Source: an uncultured Pelagibacteraceae bacterium (GTDB lineage: Bacteria > Pseudomonadota > Alphaproteobacteria > Pelagibacterales > Pelagibacteraceae). Taken from it: a stretch of 64,000 bases of DNA. Positions 43,330 through 52,772 of this stretch are shown here, one piece after another; within the stretch, counting starts at the first letter, position 1, and every line of letters starts with the position of its first letter. Location of the stretch: assembly GCA_902577075.1 (NCBI GenBank), contig CACGXV010000001.1, forward strand, positions 1-64,000. The letters are read 5' to 3'. The notes under the pieces were generated by a model that saw nothing but the letters and a program-made list of their open reading frames with translations, was not told where the DNA came from and ran no database searches. A program made the position numbers and the translations under genes.

Positions 43330-44246
43330 AGTTCGCTTTTAATAAAACTTACAAATTTATCTTTATCTTTTATTTTAAGTTTAATTTTTAAATAGTTAAT
43401 ATTTTTTTTATTTATTTTACTTAATCTTTTGTAATCTTTTTCAGTAGTGATAATCTCTAGTTTTTTTTCTATAGCAATTTTTTTAATTTCTTCAATTTCC
43501 TTATCTTTAAAAATATGATGATCAGGGAATATGAATTTTTTTATTATATTAAATTTGTATTTTTTAAGTGTATTCTCAAATTCCTCTGGATTTCCTATAC
43601 CACAGAAATATAAATATTTCCTCTTCCTATTCAATCTGTTTAAATTTGTAGGTACATACTTTGAAAAAAAAATATTTTTATTAAATGTCTTTAAGGTTGA
43701 AAAAAGCTTTTTATTATTTTTCTCTCCATTAATAAAAATAGCTGAATACGTTTTTAAAATTGATAAATTTTCCCTTAGGGGACCAGCCGGTAATAAATAT
43801 CCATTTCCGGTGCCATAGCTAGAATTAAAGCATGCTAAAGATATATTATAGTCTATCGTTTTATCTTGAAGTCCATCATCTAGGATAGCCAGTGTATTCT
43901 TGTTAATTTTTTCTGCTTTGATCATGCTTATTTTTCTATCTTTATCAAAAAAAACCGTTCCATGATTTTTTAACACTTCTCTTTCATCATGTTGATCAAA
44001 ATAATTTTTTTTGATGAACACAGTTTTAAATCTATTTTTAAATATATTATTTATTTCTATACAAAGAGAAGTCTTTCCTGTACCACCTACATAGATATTT
44101 CCTACACAAATTGTTTTTATTTTATATTTTACTTTAATTTTAAATCCTTTAAAAAAATTTATAATAAACGTGATTAATGAAAATGGCGTTAAAGATAATG
44201 ATAATAAATTTTTGTTATCCCAGAATAATGGTTTTTTTATCTTCAT
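43326..44246 (-). CDS. lpxK: Tetraacyldisaccharide 4'-kinase
   Basis: This membrane-associated kinase forms lipid IVA by phosphorylating the 4' position of the disaccharide. The 306-residue protein has a hydrophobic N-terminal helix, then the P-loop ICVGNIYVGGTGKTSLCIE (about residues 46-64). DDGLQDKTI (about residue 126) gives the catalytic aspartate pair and LPAGPLREN follows. The C-terminal part has FCGIGNPEEFE, FPDHHIFKDKEI and TTEKDYKRL, all standard. It is coupled to waaA upstream (one-base contact) and lpxL downstream (four-base overlap). Confidence 0.94.
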   Translation of the reverse strand: MKIKKPLFWDNKNLLSLSLTPFSLITFIINFFKGFKIKVKYKIKTICVGNIYVGGTGKTSLCIEINNIFKNRFKTVFIKKNYFDQHDEREVLKNHGTVFFDKDRKISMIKAEKINKNTLAILDDGLQDKTIDYNISLACFNSSYGTGNGYLLPAGPLRENLSILKTYSAIFINGEKNNKKLFSTLKTFNKNIFFSKYVPTNLNRLNRKRKYLYFCGIGNPEEFENTLKKYKFNIIKKFIFPDHHIFKDKEIEEIKKIAIEKKLEIITTEKDYKRLSKINKKNINYLKIKLKIKDKDKFVSFIKSEL

Positions 44247-45481
44247 TAGATAAATTTCTTAATTTCTAAAATATTTTTACTTATAATTTTGTTGCCCAAA
44301 ATTTTTAATTTTTTATTAACTTTTTTATTTTCTGTAAAATCAATTTTTTTAAGAAAAATTTTTTTTATATTTTTAATTGAATGAATTTTTGTAGCAATTT
44401 TTAAATTTTCTAACATTCGATATACATCTTCAAAATTATGCACATTTGGACCAAAAATAATGTAGTTTCCTTCTCTAGCAGGTTCCAAAGGATTTTGTCC
44501 ACCGTGCGAAATTAAAGATCCTCCAACAAATGTTAACTTTGATAATGAGTAAAATTTTAAGGCATCTCCATATGTATCAACTATATATATGTCAGTATTT
44601 CTTTTTAATTTTCTGGATAGTGTGTGAAATTCTGTGTTTAAACCAATATTTTCCAGCTCGTTTGCTATAATTTTTTTTCTATTAATGTGTCTAGGTATTA
44701 CAATAGTTAATAAATTCTTAATATTTGTTTTTAACTCTTTATGTACTTTTCCAATAAATAACTCTTCACTTTTATGTGTACTTGCGGCACACCAAATTGT
44801 TTTTTTAAGAAATTTATTTCTTAATTTAATATTTTTATGAGGTTTTTGCGATGTTCCAAAAAACTTAAGGTTACCTACATGTTTAATATTTTTTACTCCA
44901 AGTAATTTTAAATATCTTTTACTTTCTAGGTTTTGAGGTAATGCAACATTTATTCTTTTAAATATTTTTTCTGAAAACTTTGGGAAATATTTCCATCTAT
45001 TAAAAGATTTTCTAGTTATTCTTGCATTAAGTAATATTAATGGAACACCTCTTTCACTTAAGTTACAGTACATATTGGGCCAAATTTCCGAGTCTACAAA
45101 GATTGCCAATTTCGGTTTCCAATAACTAATAAAAAAATTAGTTAAAAAATTTAAATCAAATGGGTAAAATTGATGAATTGTTTTTTTCAATTTGTATTTA
45201 GAAAATATATGTGATGAGCTTAGAGTTGATGAGGTAATTAAAATTTTTTTTATTGTAATATCTCTTTCAAATTTTTCTATAATTGGCATTATACTTAAGA
45301 TTTCCCCAACACTCGCACCATGAAACCAAACTATCCCGTCTACATGGTTTTTTTTCGAAAAAAAACAAAATTTTTCCTTAAATCTAATCTTATCTTCTTT
45401 TCCTAAACAAATTCTAATAAATAAAACTAGTGGTGAAATTAATAATAATATAAATAAAAAAAAATTATAAATAAATAACAT
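44246..45481 (-). CDS. waaA: 3-deoxy-D-manno-octulosonic acid transferase
   Basis: This GT30 enzyme adds Kdo to lipid IVA on the inner membrane. The 411-residue protein has an N-terminal membrane anchor (residues 2-25), then VWFHGASVGEILSIMPII with the catalytic glutamate (about residue 61), FVDSEIWPNMYCNL, LLNARI, and the C-terminal GGSLISHGGQNPLEPA (about residues 318-333), which binds CMP-Kdo. It sits between msbA and lpxK with one-base junctions. Whether it adds one or two Kdo units cannot be read. Confidence 0.94.
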   Translation of the reverse strand: MLFIYNFFLFILLLISPLVLFIRICLGKEDKIRFKEKFCFFSKKNHVDGIVWFHGASVGEILSIMPIIEKFERDITIKKILITSSTLSSSHIFSKYKLKKTIHQFYPFDLNFLTNFFISYWKPKLAIFVDSEIWPNMYCNLSERGVPLILLNARITRKSFNRWKYFPKFSEKIFKRINVALPQNLESKRYLKLLGVKNIKHVGNLKFFGTSQKPHKNIKLRNKFLKKTIWCAASTHKSEELFIGKVHKELKTNIKNLLTIVIPRHINRKKIIANELENIGLNTEFHTLSRKLKRNTDIYIVDTYGDALKFYSLSKLTFVGGSLISHGGQNPLEPAREGNYIIFGPNVHNFEDVYRMLENLKIATKIHSIKNIKKIFLKKIDFTENKKVNKKLKILGNKIISKNILEIKKFI

Positions 45482-47223
45482 TAACTTTTATTAATCTGCT
45501 TATTATAAAAATTTTTATAGGTTTCAGATTTATTCAAAAGCTCTTCATGACTGCCTGAATCTAGAACATTACCTTTATCCATCACATATATTTTATCTGA
45601 ATTCAGAATAGTTGAAAGTCTATGTGCAATAACAACTGTTGTTTTATTCAAAATTAATTTATCTAAAGCCTTTTGAATTTTTTCTTCAGTTTCAGAGTCA
45701 AGCGAGGATGTGGCTTCATCCAAGAGAATAATATTACTATCTTTTAAAAAAGCTCTCGCAATCGAAAGTCTCTGTTTTTCACCCCCAGATAATTTTACCC
45801 CATTTTCACCAATCATTGTTTGATATTTGTTTTCAAGTTTTTCAATAAAGTCCAAACACATAGATTGTTCAGCAGCTTTAAAAATTTCTTCATCAACTGC
45901 ATCAGGTTTTGCATATTTTATGTTATTAAAAATTGTATCATCAAATAGAGTTACATTTTGATCTACTATTGATATTTCTTTTCTGAGTGAAAATAAATTA
46001 ACATTCTTAATATCTTGACCATCAATTTCTAAACTCCCAGATTTTGGATCATATATTCTAGGTATTAAACTTAGTAAGGATGATTTACCAGAACCACTTT
46101 GACCAACAAGTGCAGTCATTTTTTTCCCGTTAATTTTAATATTTATATTTTGAAGCACTTTATTTTCTAAATTTGATAAATAGCTAAAATTTACGTCCTT
46201 AAATTCTATGTCTCCATTTTTAAAATCAATTTTTGATTTATCTTCATTTAAGCTAATCAAATTTTTAATATCAATGATTGGTAGTATTCTTTTTCCAGCG
46301 GACAAACCTTGTCCAACACCTACATTAATTGTGGCAAGTGACTTAACGGGCTGATAAGCTAACATCATAGCAGCTAAAAAAGAGAAAAAATTATTTAGAC
46401 TTAATTGGTCATTCATAATTAACTTTCCAGAATAAAATATTAATAAAGCTATCATTATTCCAGTCAGGATTTCCATTATAGGAGTAGCTCTAATAAATAC
46501 AGTGGATATCTTTATTGATTTTTCTTTTAAATCATTAACAAATTTTTCCGATCTATCTTCTTCAAATTTCTCTCTTTGAAAGATTTTAATTATTTTGTGG
46601 TTTTTAAATAAATCAATTAAATATTTATTTAAATCTCCAGATTTTTCTTGAGCTTCAGTTACAACCTTTCCAATTCTTTTACCCAATTTCTTCGCTGTTA
46701 TAGATGCAAGGGGTATCATAATTATTGCAATCAAAGATAGTCTCCAATTTTGCAAAAACATTACAGTTAAAAGGCCGATTAAAGTAAGACCATCTTTAAA
46801 GAAATTTAAAAATGATGTACTTAACATCATTGTTATTTGATTCACGTCGAAATTTAAATTTGAAATGTATTTTCCTGTATGTTTATTTTCTATATATTCT
46901 GTATCAGCTTTAATAAAAGATGAAAGCATATCAATTTGTATTTTTTTCTTAACTTCCTCTCCCACATTTATCATTATTACCTTAGCCATATAGAGTGAGA
47001 TGCCTTTTGTTGCAAAAGCAATAATTATAAAAATCGGAATAAGTAACAATAAACTTTGATCTCTGTTTAAAAATATTTTGTCGATTGCTGGGTCCAATAA
47101 CCATGCTGTTGCAGATGTACTTGCTGCAACTAAAATTGAAAAGAAAACTGCTAATAAAATTTTGTTTAAGTAATTTTTAGTATAATCTTTGTATAGTCTT
47201 TTAAGTATTTCTAAATTTGTCAT
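45481..47223 (-). CDS. msbA: Lipid A export ABC transporter MsbA-like
   Basis: This 580-residue half-transporter has six membrane helices followed by one ATPase domain, and is expected to flip lipid A-core across the inner membrane. ATPase motifs are Walker A ALVGQSGSGKSSL (about residue 371), Q-loop VDQNVTLFD, signature KLSGGEKQRLSIARAF and Walker B IILLDEATSSLD. Location directly upstream of waaA-lpxK-lpxL supports the lipid A role over a drug exporter. The start is at 47223, adjacent to the ubiA stop (47224), so ubiA may share the transcript. Confidence 0.93.
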   Translation of the reverse strand: MTNLEILKRLYKDYTKNYLNKILLAVFFSILVAASTSATAWLLDPAIDKIFLNRDQSLLLLIPIFIIIAFATKGISLYMAKVIMINVGEEVKKKIQIDMLSSFIKADTEYIENKHTGKYISNLNFDVNQITMMLSTSFLNFFKDGLTLIGLLTVMFLQNWRLSLIAIIMIPLASITAKKLGKRIGKVVTEAQEKSGDLNKYLIDLFKNHKIIKIFQREKFEEDRSEKFVNDLKEKSIKISTVFIRATPIMEILTGIMIALLIFYSGKLIMNDQLSLNNFFSFLAAMMLAYQPVKSLATINVGVGQGLSAGKRILPIIDIKNLISLNEDKSKIDFKNGDIEFKDVNFSYLSNLENKVLQNINIKINGKKMTALVGQSGSGKSSLLSLIPRIYDPKSGSLEIDGQDIKNVNLFSLRKEISIVDQNVTLFDDTIFNNIKYAKPDAVDEEIFKAAEQSMCLDFIEKLENKYQTMIGENGVKLSGGEKQRLSIARAFLKDSNIILLDEATSSLDSETEEKIQKALDKLILNKTTVVIAHRLSTILNSDKIYVMDKGNVLDSGSHEELLNKSETYKNFYNKQINKS

Positions 47224-48090
47224 TTAAATTATTTTTCCAATTAAAATATTAAAAAAAATAATTACTCCTAAAAAATTATTACTTTTAAATTTTTTTAGAC
47301 ACTGATGTGGATCTTCAACATTAAGATTTTTAATTTGATAAATATTTAAATGTAAAAAAGTTACTATCAAAGTAATGAAATAAAATATTTTAAAATTCAT
47401 AAGTATTCCGACTATTATTAAGGATAGAAAAAAAAATAAGTAACATAATGAAATAAATAATTTTGGGTTATTTTTAAATTTTATTGATGTAGATTTTACT
47501 CCTATGATCTCGTCATCTTTAATATCCTGAAATCCATAGATTGTGTCGTAACCGAGTGTCCAAAATATGGCCCCGATATAAAACATAATTGGAACCAGGG
47601 ATATACTGTTATTTGTTGATATCCAGGCAAGAACAAGTCCATAATTAAAGGTAATGCCTAAAAATAATTGAGGCCAGTAAGTAAATCTTTTCATCAGAGG
47701 GTAAGTAAATGCAAGTGGCATAGACAAGAGTGCCATAGATATCGTGAATATATTAAAATTAATTAAAACTAAAAATGCTAATCCACACAAAACTATTGAG
47801 TATATAATTCCGAGTTTAACGGAAACCTTCCCGGATGCTATTGGTCTATCTTTTGTGCGTTCAACTTTTTTGTCAAAATTTCTGTCTACTATATCATTTA
47901 CAATGCATCCTGCAGATCTCATTAGTATTGAACCCATTAAAAATAGAAAAGAATAAAAATAAAATATTTCTAAGCTAGAATTGAAATCATAAGCAATTGT
48001 AAGACCCCATAGACAAGGCCAAAATAAAAGCATATAACCTATCGGCCTGTTTAATCTTGTAAGCTCAACTAATAATTTAATGTTTTGCAT
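47224..48090 (-). CDS. ubiA: 4-hydroxybenzoate polyprenyltransferase
   Basis: This integral membrane prenyltransferase attaches the isoprenoid tail to 4-hydroxybenzoate in ubiquinone synthesis. The 288-residue protein has eight to nine helices. The first Asp-rich motif is NDIVDRNFDKKVERTKDRP (about residues 65-83), the second is YDTIYGFQDIKDDE (about residues 185-198). The N-terminal LTRLNRPIGYMLLFWPCLWGL is typical of UbiA rather than CtaB or menaquinone relatives. It is divergent from the DUF2721 gene and leads into msbA without a gap. Confidence 0.93.
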   Translation of the reverse strand: MQNIKLLVELTRLNRPIGYMLLFWPCLWGLTIAYDFNSSLEIFYFYSFLFLMGSILMRSAGCIVNDIVDRNFDKKVERTKDRPIASGKVSVKLGIIYSIVLCGLAFLVLINFNIFTISMALLSMPLAFTYPLMKRFTYWPQLFLGITFNYGLVLAWISTNNSISLVPIMFYIGAIFWTLGYDTIYGFQDIKDDEIIGVKSTSIKFKNNPKLFISLCYLFFFLSLIIVGILMNFKIFYFITLIVTFLHLNIYQIKNLNVEDPHQCLKKFKSNNFLGVIIFFNILIGKII

Positions 48091-48142
48091 AATAATTTAC
48101 TTGTAAATAGCAAAGCAGAGTTTCATAATCAAATTGATTCGA

Positions 48143-48550
48143 ATGAATATAGATTACACTGTTACTGCATTAATGTTTCCTGCAATACCTCTAATAATGA
48201 GCGTCTACAGCAATAGGTTTCATACCCTTAGTGGACTTATCAGAAAAATTCATGATGAATATGTTTTCGAAAAACACACCCCACCAGAGTGGAAAGATCA
48301 ACTTATAAACTTAAATAGTAGAATAGGAGTATTAAAGTTTGCCATCATGTCAGCAGCATTTGGTTTTCTTTTTAATATGCTTACAGTGTTTGCTCTTTAT
48401 TTAGACAGTTTAATTATTGCAAGAGTAATTTTTGGATCATGCTGTTTATCTATGATGATTTCAATTATTTTTTTTATTAGAGAAATACAAATTTCAGGTA
48501 AAGCTTTAAAACTTCATCTGTCAGATATGGATGTCCAGTTTAAGGAATAA
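48143..48550 (+). CDS. DUF2721 family membrane protein
   Basis: This 135-residue protein has an N-terminal hydrophobic segment (TVTALMFPAIPLIMSVYSNRF) and two further helices after residue 70 (IMSAAFGFLFNMLTVFALYL and an IIFGSCC-like one). The loop LSGLIRKIHDEY with charged residues is typical of DUF2721 proteins, whose function is unknown. I use the ATG at 48143; an in-frame TTG nine bases earlier is possible. The final 11 bases overlap the convergent quinone reductase gene. Confidence 0.75.
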   Translation: MNIDYTVTALMFPAIPLIMSVYSNRFHTLSGLIRKIHDEYVFEKHTPPEWKDQLINLNSRIGVLKFAIMSAAFGFLFNMLTVFALYLDSLIIARVIFGSCCLSMMISIIFFIREIQISGKALKLHLSDMDVQFKE

Positions 48551-49511
48551 TTACTGCTGGTCCAGTGATCTTTCTGCCCTCTAAGTCCTTGTGAGCTTGT
48601 ACAGCATCTTCTAATTTATATTTTTTATAAACTTCTATTTTTACATTTCCTGATGAAATTTGTTTAAATAACATACTGGCTGCCTCATTTATTTCATCGC
48701 TATTTGTAAAATATTGATTCATTGCCGGCCTTACAAAATATATACCTTTTGGTTGCAGAGATTTTGAAACAATAATAGGATCAAGTGCTCCAGATGCATT
48801 ACCAAATGAAACCATGGTACCCCTTAACTTTAAACATTCAATTGATTTGTCGTAAGTTGATTTACCTACACCATCATAAACGACAGAAACACCTTTGCCA
48901 TCTGTAAGTTCCATGACTTTTTTTGCAAAATCTTCTTTTGAATAGTTGATTACTTCGTCACATCCATACTTTTTTGCTATTTCTATTTTTTCCTGACTTC
49001 CAACTGTTCCAATAACTTTTAATCCTAAACTTTTTGCCCACTGACAAAAGAATTGTCCAACACCTCCTGCTGCTGCGTGAAATAAAACTGTTTCTCCCTT
49101 TTTTGGAACATAGGTTTTGTGCAATAAATAAAAAGTTGTCATACCTTTTGTCATAGCACTCGATATAATTTCTAAATCAATATTATCTGGAACTTTAACA
49201 ATATTTTTTGAAGGGTAATTTCTGTGAGTTGAATAAGAACCCAATGGAGCTGCAGCATAAGCAACTTTATCTCCAACCGAAAAATTAGAGACATTTGAAC
49301 CAATTTCTTTAATTATACCTGCCGCTTCCAAACCAATTCCTGTAGGAAGTTGAAGAGGGTATAAACCTGATCTATGATAAGTGTCTATATAGTTTAATCC
49401 AATTGACACATGCTCTATCTGAACCTCATCAGCACCTGGTTTATCTAAAGTAATCTCCTCTAACTCTAGAACTTCAGGACCACCTGTATTTGTTACTTTA
49501 ATTGATTTCAT
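48540..49511 (-). CDS. qor: NADPH:quinone oxidoreductase (zinc-free MDR family)
   Basis: This 323-residue medium-chain dehydrogenase/reductase lacks the catalytic zinc ligands. Blocks are IGLNYIDTYHRSGLYPLQLP (about residues 37-56), GLEAAGIIKEIG, the nucleotide-binding VLFHAAAGGVGQFFCQWAKSLG (about residues 143-164), CDEVINYS and VVYDGVGKSTYDKS. These match E. coli Qor, which reduces quinones with NADPH. It is followed, on the same strand upstream, by pirin and DoxX genes, so this looks like a small redox-stress operon (16-base gap to pirin). Confidence 0.9.
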   Translation of the reverse strand: MKSIKVTNTGGPEVLELEEITLDKPGADEVQIEHVSIGLNYIDTYHRSGLYPLQLPTGIGLEAAGIIKEIGSNVSNFSVGDKVAYAAAPLGSYSTHRNYPSKNIVKVPDNIDLEIISSAMTKGMTTFYLLHKTYVPKKGETVLFHAAAGGVGQFFCQWAKSLGLKVIGTVGSQEKIEIAKKYGCDEVINYSKEDFAKKVMELTDGKGVSVVYDGVGKSTYDKSIECLKLRGTMVSFGNASGALDPIIVSKSLQPKGIYFVRPAMNQYFTNSDEINEAASMLFKQISSGNVKIEVYKKYKLEDAVQAHKDLEGRKITGPAVIIP

Positions 49512-49527
49512 TTTTACAAAAGTAATT

Positions 49528-50364
49528 TTATTTTACAAATGTACCTTTATGATAATCCTCGACTGCTTGCAAGATTTCTTGTTTAGTATTCATGACAAAA
49601 GGGCCACCTCTTACAATTTGTTCGCCTATTGGTTTTCCAGCAATCAAAAGGAACTTAGCATTAGTTGAGCCATAAACCTTAAGTTTCTCACCCATTTTTA
49701 AAAGAATTAGTTTTGAATTTTCAATTTTTTGATGCTGTTGATTCCCAATTTTTATTTCTCCTTTAATTAAATAAATAAATGAATTGTGAGTTGAGGGTAA
49801 ATCAAAATTGAACTCTTTATCTTTATTTAATTCAATATCAAAATAAATAGGTTCAACATTATGTTTTTTTATAGGTCCCTCAGCTTTTCTAAATTTACCA
49901 GCTATCACTTTGACTATTTTTTCTTCATCTAGGTGAGTTTGCATCTGATCAGCATCTATATAGATGTAGCTAGGTTTACTCATTTTTAATTTAGCTGGCA
50001 TATTGATCCATAATTGAAACCCATGTAACCTACCTTCTTTCATTGCAGGCATCTCAGAGTGAATTATTCCACTTCCTGTCTTCATCCATTGAACATCTCC
50101 TGCAGTCATTCTACCTTCACCGCCTGTACTATCTTTGTGCTCAAAGTCTCCAGCTAACATATATGTTACCGTTTCTATGCCTCGATGAGGATGAGGCGGA
50201 AAACCAGCTATATAATCTTCACTATTTTCTGATCCGAATTCATCTAACATTAAAAATGGATCAAAGTAATTAGGCTCTACACCAATGCTTCTTTTTAATT
50301 TTACCCCAGCACCGTCAGATGCTGGTATAGGTTCGATAATTTGTTTAACTTCAATATTTGACAT
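49528..50364 (-). CDS. Pirin family protein
   Basis: This 278-residue bicupin is of the pirin family; some members have quercetinase activity, others are regulators. The metal-binding motif is in GFPPHPHRGIETVTYMLAG (about residues 54-72), with further ligands in DFEHKDSTG and the GSGIIHSEMP block (about residues 98-107). The C-terminal cupin contains LIKGEIKIGN and ends GGPFVMNTKQEI. Full length for the family. It starts eight bases after DoxX and precedes the quinone reductase, an arrangement that suggests redox or quinone-related function (inference). Confidence 0.9.
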   Translation of the reverse strand: MSNIEVKQIIEPIPASDGAGVKLKRSIGVEPNYFDPFLMLDEFGSENSEDYIAGFPPHPHRGIETVTYMLAGDFEHKDSTGGEGRMTAGDVQWMKTGSGIIHSEMPAMKEGRLHGFQLWINMPAKLKMSKPSYIYIDADQMQTHLDEEKIVKVIAGKFRKAEGPIKKHNVEPIYFDIELNKDKEFNFDLPSTHNSFIYLIKGEIKIGNQQHQKIENSKLILLKMGEKLKVYGSTNAKFLLIAGKPIGEQIVRGGPFVMNTKQEILQAVEDYHKGTFVK

Positions 50365-50371
50365 TTTATGT

Positions 50372-50743
50372 TTAGAATTTTTTATCTAAGCTAAAATCTT
50401 TAGTTCCATTTATGAAAATAAATAAAAACCCACCTGCTAAAGCTATATTTTTCAAAAATGATCCAAGTTGCATTTGGTCAGAAAAATCGTCATGAAATAT
50501 TACAGCTGTTGCAATACAAAATAAACTTAATAAACCAGCGGATATTTTTGCCTTATATCCTAGTATAATTAATATTGGTGCAATTATCTCAAGTATTATT
50601 GCTGGAATAATTAAAATTCCAGGCAATCCAAAGCTCTCCATCCACTCAATAGTTCCATCATAATTACCAATTTTAAAAAAACCATTAAGAAGGAACAATG
50701 CTGAAATTAAAATTCTTGCGATAAGATCTAGAATATTTGTCAT
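50372..50743 (-). CDS. DoxX family membrane protein
   Basis: This 123-residue four-helix membrane protein of the DoxX/MauE-like group begins LIARILISALFLLNGFFKIGNYDGT (about residues 6-30, the DoxX pattern of a helix followed by a GxxKI turn). PGILIIPAIILEIIAPILIILGY and AIFHDDFSDQ follow in order. DoxX proteins are linked to thiol/quinone redox and oxidative-stress resistance in other bacteria. Pirin is encoded eight bases downstream, and such pairs are common. No specific substrate can be given. Confidence 0.85.
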   Translation of the reverse strand: MTNILDLIARILISALFLLNGFFKIGNYDGTIEWMESFGLPGILIIPAIILEIIAPILIILGYKAKISAGLLSLFCIATAVIFHDDFSDQMQLGSFLKNIALAGGFLFIFINGTKDFSLDKKF

Positions 50744-50764
50744 AGTATTAAAGTAGTATCTTGC

Positions 50765-51427
50765 CTAAACAATATCAAGCAACTGTTTGAGATTATTTAT
50801 TTCATTTTTTGGTGTGTAATCTAAATTATCAAAAATTGCATTGTTTCTATTGACCCAAATTGCGTTAAAACCGTAATTGCCACTTCCAGAAACGTCCCAA
50901 GTATTTGCGCTTAAAAAAGCAACTTCCTTCTCTTTAATGTTATATTTTTTAATTGGCATATCGTAAACTTTTGAACTTGGTTTAAAAATACTTACTTCTT
51001 CTACAGACATAATATCATCAAAAATATCATTGAGATTATTTCTATTCACTAATTCATCAAGAAGAGTAGGGGTGCCGTTTGAAAGTATTGACAGTTTATA
51101 ATTTTTTTCTCTCAATAATTTCAAGGTTTCTTTTACCTCAGGGTATGGAGATAAAATTTTATAAAGATCCAATAATTCAGTTCTCATATCTGGATTAATA
51201 TTGAAAACTTTCATTGATTTATCTAGGCTATCTTCTGTTACTTTCCAAAAATCTTTATGCCTGCTCATTAAACTTCTAAGCCAAGTGTATTCTAACTGAG
51301 TAGTCCTCCAATAATTTGAGAAATTTTCCCATTTAATACCAATTTTATCTTTACACTTTTCAGCTGCAGAATTTACGTCAAATAGAGTTCCATATGCATC
51401 GAAAATTATTGCTTTAATATTTTTCAT
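50765..51427 (-). CDS. Type II haloacid dehalogenase-like HAD hydrolase
   Basis: This 220-residue HAD-superfamily enzyme resembles L-2-haloacid dehalogenases. Motif I IIFDAYGTLFDVNSAAEKC (about residues 7-25) carries the nucleophile Asp in the dehalogenase form D-A-Y-G-T. ILSNGTPTLLDELV is motif II, FKPSSKVYDM holds the motif III lysine, and FLSANTWDVSGSGNYGFNAIWVNR is the dehalogenase-type C-terminus. Activity on haloacids is a family expectation; phosphatase or epoxide-like activities are possible. It is divergent from rsmE with only 16 bases between the two starts. Confidence 0.85.
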   Translation of the reverse strand: MKNIKAIIFDAYGTLFDVNSAAEKCKDKIGIKWENFSNYWRTTQLEYTWLRSLMSRHKDFWKVTEDSLDKSMKVFNINPDMRTELLDLYKILSPYPEVKETLKLLREKNYKLSILSNGTPTLLDELVNRNNLNDIFDDIMSVEEVSIFKPSSKVYDMPIKKYNIKEKEVAFLSANTWDVSGSGNYGFNAIWVNRNNAIFDNLDYTPKNEINNLKQLLDIV

Positions 51428-51443
51428 AAATTACTTTCTTGAT

Positions 51444-52154
51444 ATGAGTAATATTAGAATATTTTTCTCTGAAAGTTTATCTCTTAATTTAACTTCTTCA
51501 CTTGCTAAACCACAATCACATTATTTGACGAAAGTCATGCGATTGAAAATTGGAGAAAATTTTTCTTTATTTAATAAAACTGGTGAATGGTTAGCCAAAA
51601 TAGACAACATTTATGATGGAAAGGTAGAATTTAGCATTAAGGAACAATTAAGAAGAGAAGAAAATTCCCTGGATATTTGGTTAGCATTTTCACCTATTAA
51701 ATCAAATTATTCAAATTTTATGATTCAGAAAGCTACAGAATTAGGAGTTACAAAATTTTTCCCTATAATTTTTGATAGGACAATTGTTAGAAAAATTAAT
51801 TCTGAAAGATTGGAAAAAATAATAATTGAGGCAACAGAACAGTCAAATAGATTGAACCCCCCGTATCTAGAAAAAACTCAAAATTTGAAAACTTTTTTAG
51901 AGAAAAATCAAAGTATAATGGATCTAATATTTACAGATCTTAATTCTAAAAACAAAAAAATTGAACTAAATAAAAAAAACAAAAAACCTTTGTGTATTAT
52001 GATTGGACCCGAAGGAGATTTTTCTGAGAAGGAAAGAGAGGATATTTTAAATTTTAAAGATGTAAAATCAGTTAAGATCAATGACAATATATTGAGGTCA
52101 GAGACAGCAGTTATATCTTCAATATCAATTCTTAATTATATCTTAAATCTATAA
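51444..52154 (+). CDS. rsmE: 16S rRNA (uracil1498-N3)-methyltransferase RsmE
   Basis: This 236-residue SPOUT-class enzyme modifies U1498 of 16S rRNA. The N-terminal PUA-like domain (HYLTKVMRLKIGENFSLFN) leads into the SPOUT domain with QKATELGVTKFFPIIFDR (about residues 93-110), EQSNRLNPP, the knot loop IMIGPEGDFSEKERE (about residues 185-199) and LRSETAVISSISIL at the C-terminus. All conserved blocks are present. It ends overlapping the convergent SCO1-like gene by six bases. Confidence 0.95.
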   Translation: MSNIRIFFSESLSLNLTSSLAKPQSHYLTKVMRLKIGENFSLFNKTGEWLAKIDNIYDGKVEFSIKEQLRREENSLDIWLAFSPIKSNYSNFMIQKATELGVTKFFPIIFDRTIVRKINSERLEKIIIEATEQSNRLNPPYLEKTQNLKTFLEKNQSIMDLIFTDLNSKNKKIELNKKNKKPLCIMIGPEGDFSEKEREDILNFKDVKSVKINDNILRSETAVISSISILNYILNL

Positions 52155-52736
52155 ATATTTATTTATCAATTTGATAGATTTTTTAATGTCGTCTCTGTGA
52201 GAAATCTTGGCAATATATTTTCCATCTTTTAAAAGTATTACAGGTGAACTATGATCAATATTATAATCACCATTTTCAAAAAATATTTTTTGGCTAATTA
52301 TTCCCCAAGATTGTGAAAGTAAAAAAATTTCACCTGGATCTCCAGTAATTCCAACAAATTTATTATCAAAATTGCTGAGATAATCTTTTACTACTTCAGG
52401 AGTATCTCTTTTTGGATCAACACTAATAAAAAATACTTTTATATCTTTTTTTTTATTTTTCTTAATTCTATTCATAACTATATCCATTTTATTTAATGTC
52501 ATTGGACATATGTCAGGACAATTTGTAAAACCAAAAAAAATTGCAGTCAAAGGTCCGTTAAAGGACTCTTGAGTTATTATATTATTATTCATATCTTTAA
52601 GCTCAAAATCTGAGCCCTTGAATGCTGCGACTGATTGATCTTTTTGTTCTTTCATTGATAAAAAGACGGGAAGCATTAAAAATAAGAATATAGTTAAGCA
52701 TCCTGTTAATACTGCAATGGAGGTTTTTAATTTCAT
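52149..52736 (-). CDS. SCO1/SenC copper chaperone for cytochrome c oxidase
   Basis: This 195-residue membrane-tethered thioredoxin-fold protein delivers copper to the CuA site of oxidase subunit II. An N-terminal helix (residues about 8-27) anchors it. The metal motif CPDICP is in FGFTNCPDICPMTLNKM (about residues 71-87), and the third ligand histidine is in YNIDHSSPVILL (about residue 160). FISVDPKRDTPEVVKDYL is also typical. The cytochrome oxidase gene cluster begins 36 bases away on the other strand, so its assembly role fits. Confidence 0.93.
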   Translation of the reverse strand: MKLKTSIAVLTGCLTIFLFLMLPVFLSMKEQKDQSVAAFKGSDFELKDMNNNIITQESFNGPLTAIFFGFTNCPDICPMTLNKMDIVMNRIKKNKKKDIKVFFISVDPKRDTPEVVKDYLSNFDNKFVGITGDPGEIFLLSQSWGIISQKIFFENGDYNIDHSSPVILLKDGKYIAKISHRDDIKKSIKLINKYL

Positions 52737-52772
52737 TATTGTAAAATTATATATTCGGACTATATAAATAAT